Positions 32,837 through 35,425 of a stretch of 35,425 nucleotides of DNA are shown here, in pieces. Every line of letters begins with the position of its first letter. Position 1 is the stretch's first letter. The stretch covers positions 1 through 35,425 of the forward strand of contig NZ_CAMLIG010000038.1 in assembly GCF_946480185.1 (NCBI RefSeq). Direction: 5' to 3'. Under the pieces are notes generated by a model, which did not search any database, had not been told where the DNA came from, and worked only from the letters and a program-made list of their open reading frames with translations. This stretch comes from an uncultured Pedobacter sp. Lineage in GTDB: Bacteria; Bacteroidota; Bacteroidia; Sphingobacteriales; Sphingobacteriaceae. A program made the translations under genes and the position numbers.

Positions 32837-33181
32837 ATGAAATTGACGATTTTAATTCTAATTTTTGGACTTCTAGGTTGCAATCGACAAATAAAATTTG
32901 ACAAGAAAGCTTGGACAACAAAAGATGATTTTTTTCCTTGTACTTGTCGACAATATATGATTGAGGATTTAAAAGAAAATTATAAATTAACGGGAATTAA
33001 CGAAAAGGATTTAATAAAAATATTGGGACAACCCGACCAAACCGACTCATCAATTATTTCATATCAACTAATAGTAGATTACGACAACGACATCGACCCA
33101 ACTTATACAAAGACATTAACCTTTAAAGTTGATACGAACAAAACTATATCAAATTTTGAAATTACTGAATGGAAAAAATAA
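32837..33181 (+). CDS. Small lipoprotein of unknown function
   Basis: This 114-residue protein has a lipoprotein signal peptide: MKLTILILIFGLLGCNRQ with the lipobox LLGC at residues 12-15, so it should be lipid-anchored in the envelope. The mature part reads like a compact domain, with LTGINEKDLIKILGQPDQTD resembling the helix-to-GxP turn of BamE/SmpA-like proteins, followed by beta strands with alternating hydrophobic residues. I do not recognise a named family. The stop is four bases before an attC-like site, the placement expected for a gene cassette. Base use resembles the cassette region more than the core genes. Confidence 0.72.
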   Translation: MKLTILILIFGLLGCNRQIKFDKKAWTTKDDFFPCTCRQYMIEDLKENYKLTGINEKDLIKILGQPDQTDSSIISYQLIVDYDNDIDPTYTKTLTFKVDTNKTISNFEITEWKK

Positions 33182-33185
33182 ACGG

Positions 33186-33318
33186 CTTACAACAGCAGGT
33201 TTAAAAATTTACGGGGTGAAGTGCTTTCACTTCCTTCATCGTTTTTTATCAAGTTTTTGCGGTGCGACATCGGTTCTGCAAGTAAAACCGTAATGTCAAA
33301 CCTGCCAAACGTTGGGGG
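33186..33318. repeat. attC-like imperfect palindrome (copy D)
   Basis: CTTACAAC (33186-33193) followed by AGCAGGTTT faces AAACCTGCC (33298-33306) and then GTTGGGGG (33311-33318). The outer and inner boxes pair with unpaired bases between them, as in attC sites. Inside, GTGAAGTGCTTTCAC and CGGTT...AACCG form smaller hairpins. The box sequences differ from the 5' group, so it is a different subtype. Confidence 0.45.
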
Positions 33319-33370
33319 TAATACAACCAGACCGAACTTCAAGAAAAAAACTACTTTTAAAAAGACCTAG

Positions 33371-33394
33371 TTTAATTCCTTACTCGTATATTTG
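33371..33394 (+). promoter_or_regulatory. Promoter of the RloA/RloB-like operon
   Basis: TATATTTG (33387-33394) fits the TAnnTTTG -7 consensus, with a TTTA at 33371 as a weak -33 element. Transcription would start about 20-25 bases before the ATG at 33424. Confidence 0.45.
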
Positions 33395-33423
33395 CGAAAT
33401 AATTTCAAATATTGGAATAAGAG

Positions 33424-34710
33424 ATGATTGAAGAATTTAGTTTTGGTAACTTTTGGTCGTTCAAGGACATTCAGACTTTAAATATGACCGCAGCAAAGAT
33501 TAAGTCGAAAAATGTTTCGCTTGACACAAATAATGTATTCCCTTTAAATAAAGAATTGAGTTTAATTAAGTCTAAGGCAATTTATGGGGCAAATGCAAGT
33601 GGGAAAAGTAATGTAGTAAAGGCTTTGGTAACTTTCATTAGAATTATCAGAGACTCTGCCAAAGAAGAAAAAGCATTGAGCTTAATTGACTCTTTCCAGT
33701 TATCTACAGAAACAACTTCACAACCAACTTTTTTTCAACTAATTTTTAGGGTTGGAAAAACAAGATACAGATATGGTTTTGAAACTGACGATAAATCAAT
33801 CAAAAGTGAATGGTTATTTTCAACACCAAGTAAACGAGAACAACCCTTATTTATCAGAGAAAAAAATGAGATTGTAGAAATTAATCAAACTCATTTTGAA
33901 GAGGGAGTTTTGTATCAAAAATTGCTTGAAAATTCAAAAGACCAAATTTTCACAGATACATCTTTGTTCTTAACACATCTAAATTCAATTGGATTTGCCA
34001 AACTTTCCAAACAAATTTTCAAAACTATTTCCTCTATTTCAATCGTAAGCGGATTAGGACATCAAGGAATGTATAGTATTGCGGGCGAATCATTAAGCGA
34101 TGCTATCAAAAAGAAATTTATTTTAGATTTTCTAAAAAAGGCAGATGTCGGAATTGAAGATTTGGAGACAGTTGAAATTACCAATGAAAATTTGCCTGAT
34201 AGTGTGGAAGAAGAAGTAAAACAAGAATTGAAAAAGGGGAAAATTCTTATTTCCAGTAGAACTCAATTTGATTCAAATCTTAAAGCAGTAGGAAAAAGTG
34301 AATTTTCTTTTGGCAATCAAGAATCTGAAGGAACAAAGAAAATGTTTGAATTAAGCCCATTTATCTACCGTTCTCTAAAAGAAGGTGTTCCTTTGATTAT
34401 TGATGAATTCGATTCAAGATTTCATCCTTTATTGACTAAAAAAATTGTTGAACTTTATAATTCATCTGAAAATAAAAAGTCTCAACTTATTTTTACAACT
34501 CACGACACTAATTTGTTATCGCCTGAATTATTAAGACGAGACCAAATTGACTTTGTTGAAAAAGATAAATTTGGGGCGAGTCATCTTTATACTTTGGTTG
34601 AAATTAAAGGTGTTCGTAATGATGCTTCTTTTGAAAAGGACTACATTCAAGGCAAATATGGTGCTATTCCATTTTTAGGCGATTTTGTTAACTTAATATC
34701 TTTTGAATAA
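33424..34710 (+). CDS. AAA-family ATPase, RloA/AbiL-like
   Basis: This 428-residue ATPase is of the SMC/RecF-like AAA type found in defence systems. Walker A is GANASGKS at residues 55-62, preceded by the family start MIEEFSFGNFWSFKDIQTLN. Walker B LIIDEFD lies near residue 325 and the switch histidine is in IFTTHDTN near residue 360. The gene is followed by an RloB-like gene with a one-base TAATG overlap, so they are translated together. RloA/RloB pairs occur in restriction-linked loci and correspond to the AbiL abortive-infection type. A phage-defence role is inferred from this pairing; the trigger is unknown. Confidence 0.87.
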   Translation: MIEEFSFGNFWSFKDIQTLNMTAAKIKSKNVSLDTNNVFPLNKELSLIKSKAIYGANASGKSNVVKALVTFIRIIRDSAKEEKALSLIDSFQLSTETTSQPTFFQLIFRVGKTRYRYGFETDDKSIKSEWLFSTPSKREQPLFIREKNEIVEINQTHFEEGVLYQKLLENSKDQIFTDTSLFLTHLNSIGFAKLSKQIFKTISSISIVSGLGHQGMYSIAGESLSDAIKKKFILDFLKKADVGIEDLETVEITNENLPDSVEEEVKQELKKGKILISSRTQFDSNLKAVGKSEFSFGNQESEGTKKMFELSPFIYRSLKEGVPLIIDEFDSRFHPLLTKKIVELYNSSENKKSQLIFTTHDTNLLSPELLRRDQIDFVEKDKFGASHLYTLVEIKGVRNDASFEKDYIQGKYGAIPFLGDFVNLISFE

Positions 34711-35378
34711 TGCCGAAAAGTACAAGAGCTATTAAAGTTACAGATCAGAATAAAGCTTGGAATAAAAAGCCTAAACCAAGTGGTTATAGAATAGATACAA
34801 TTCCAATAAACAAGACCATTCTAATCGTTTGTGAAGGACAAACCGAAAAACTCTATTTTGAATCTTTTCCCGTTTTAGGTGTTAAAATAAAAGCGATTGA
34901 CCTAAAAGGACAATCCAAACTTAAACTAATAGAGTCAACAAAAGAAATTATTGATTCTACAGACGAAGAATATAATGAAGTTTGGTGTGTATTTGATATG
35001 GATGTAAAACGTGGTGCTGATGAGTTCGCTGACTTTGACAATGCGATAAATAAGGCTTTAGAATTCGGCTATAAAACTGCATATTCAAATGACGCTTTCG
35101 AATTATGGTTTTATCTACACTATAACCTCATAAATGCTCAACAATTACGAACATTTTATTACAATGAACTTGGAAAAAGATTTGGAATAAATTATATCAA
35201 AGAGGGCAAGAAATATGACTTTTGTTTACAGATATACTCAATTCTGAACAAAGATATTAATTCTTCACAGCAAAACGCAATTGACAGAGCAGAAGCTTTA
35301 TTTGAAGAACAGAAACATCTAACATATCACGAACAAAATCCAGTTACTAAGGTTTACGAATTGGTTAAAGTAACGTGA
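34710..35378 (+). CDS. RloB-family protein, TOPRIM-like effector
   Basis: This 222-residue protein matches the RloB family. A TOPRIM-like core is visible: ILIVCEGQTEKLYFESF has candidate metal-binding E42 and E46, and VWCVFDMDVK has D96 and D98. The later FELWFYLHYN is a family motif. TOPRIM nucleases paired with AAA ATPases, such as OLD, Gabija and PARIS effectors, cut DNA or tRNA in phage defence. By analogy this could be the effector of the pair. The acidic residues that would be needed are intact. The start shares one base with the preceding stop. Confidence 0.85.
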   Translation: MPKSTRAIKVTDQNKAWNKKPKPSGYRIDTIPINKTILIVCEGQTEKLYFESFPVLGVKIKAIDLKGQSKLKLIESTKEIIDSTDEEYNEVWCVFDMDVKRGADEFADFDNAINKALEFGYKTAYSNDAFELWFYLHYNLINAQQLRTFYYNELGKRFGINYIKEGKKYDFCLQIYSILNKDINSSQQNAIDRAEALFEEQKHLTYHEQNPVTKVYELVKVT

Positions 35379-35425
35379 GTTCGGTTTAAGCGGCTAAGAA
35401 TAGTTGTTTATTATTTTCTTCGAAT

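Noticed and set aside
32668..32901. 77-codon frame from GTG on the + strand
   Set aside because: It runs through the orphan terminator and into the lipoprotein signal peptide in another frame, and its sequence looks translated from repeats.
33186..33318. CRISPR-like reading of the palindromic repeats at both ends
   Set aside because: There are no regularly spaced identical repeats with unique spacers and no cas genes; the units are 130-150 bp palindromes.

Overview
The window looks like a chromosome segment of a Bacteroidota bacterium, most likely Sphingobacteriaceae (Pedobacter-like). The signs are AT-rich DNA, TAnnTTTG-type promoter boxes with few clear Shine-Dalgarno sites, a TonB-type outer-membrane barrel protein, an FMN/AraC pair, an arabinose operon led by a Nudix-type regulator, and GTCATG-type palindromic repeats. 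Family assignments come from reading the proteins, not from database searches.

Left accessory region (1-3340). It opens with two copies of a repeat that resembles an IS21-type end. It then holds at least four related imperfect palindromes that look like integron attC sites: one right half, one intact, one split and one decayed. No integrase is visible. The first cassette-like unit carries a HigB/HigA toxin-antitoxin pair, the second has no convincing gene, and the third has a 44-residue reading frame followed by a fossil HigA tail. An IS110/IS1111-family element (about 1354-2799) sits inside one attC-like site. The structured RNA-like region downstream of its transposase contains two short segments matching the two flanks of the insertion in the geometry expected of a bridge-RNA target loop. 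This is the most interesting feature of the window.

Core region (3371-27000). A forward run encodes a GT2 glycosyltransferase, a membrane protein, a GH3-like adenylate-forming enzyme, Dxr, RseP and HscB, followed by tRNA-Leu(CAA) and a strong terminator. Then come a reverse FAD/NAD(P)-binding protein and a Gfo/Idh/MocA oxidoreductase, a forward outer-membrane barrel protein, a reverse NEW3-protein/ABC exporter operon, reverse fabV and ilvA, an AraC regulator divergent from an FMN alpha-hydroxy-acid oxidase, a secreted PL4 rhamnogalacturonan lyase and a reverse DUF421 membrane protein.

Arabinose region (27600-32290). A reverse operon reads regulator (Nudix-like AraR), araB, araD, araA and ends in a clean terminator. 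It converts L-arabinose to D-xylulose 5-phosphate. With the nearby PL4 lyase it suggests use of pectin and its arabinan side chains.

Right accessory region (32300-35425). This holds 11-bp phased direct repeats, an orphan terminator, a small lipoprotein, another attC-like palindrome, and a two-gene RloA/RloB (AbiL-like) putative phage-defence operon with its own promoter box.
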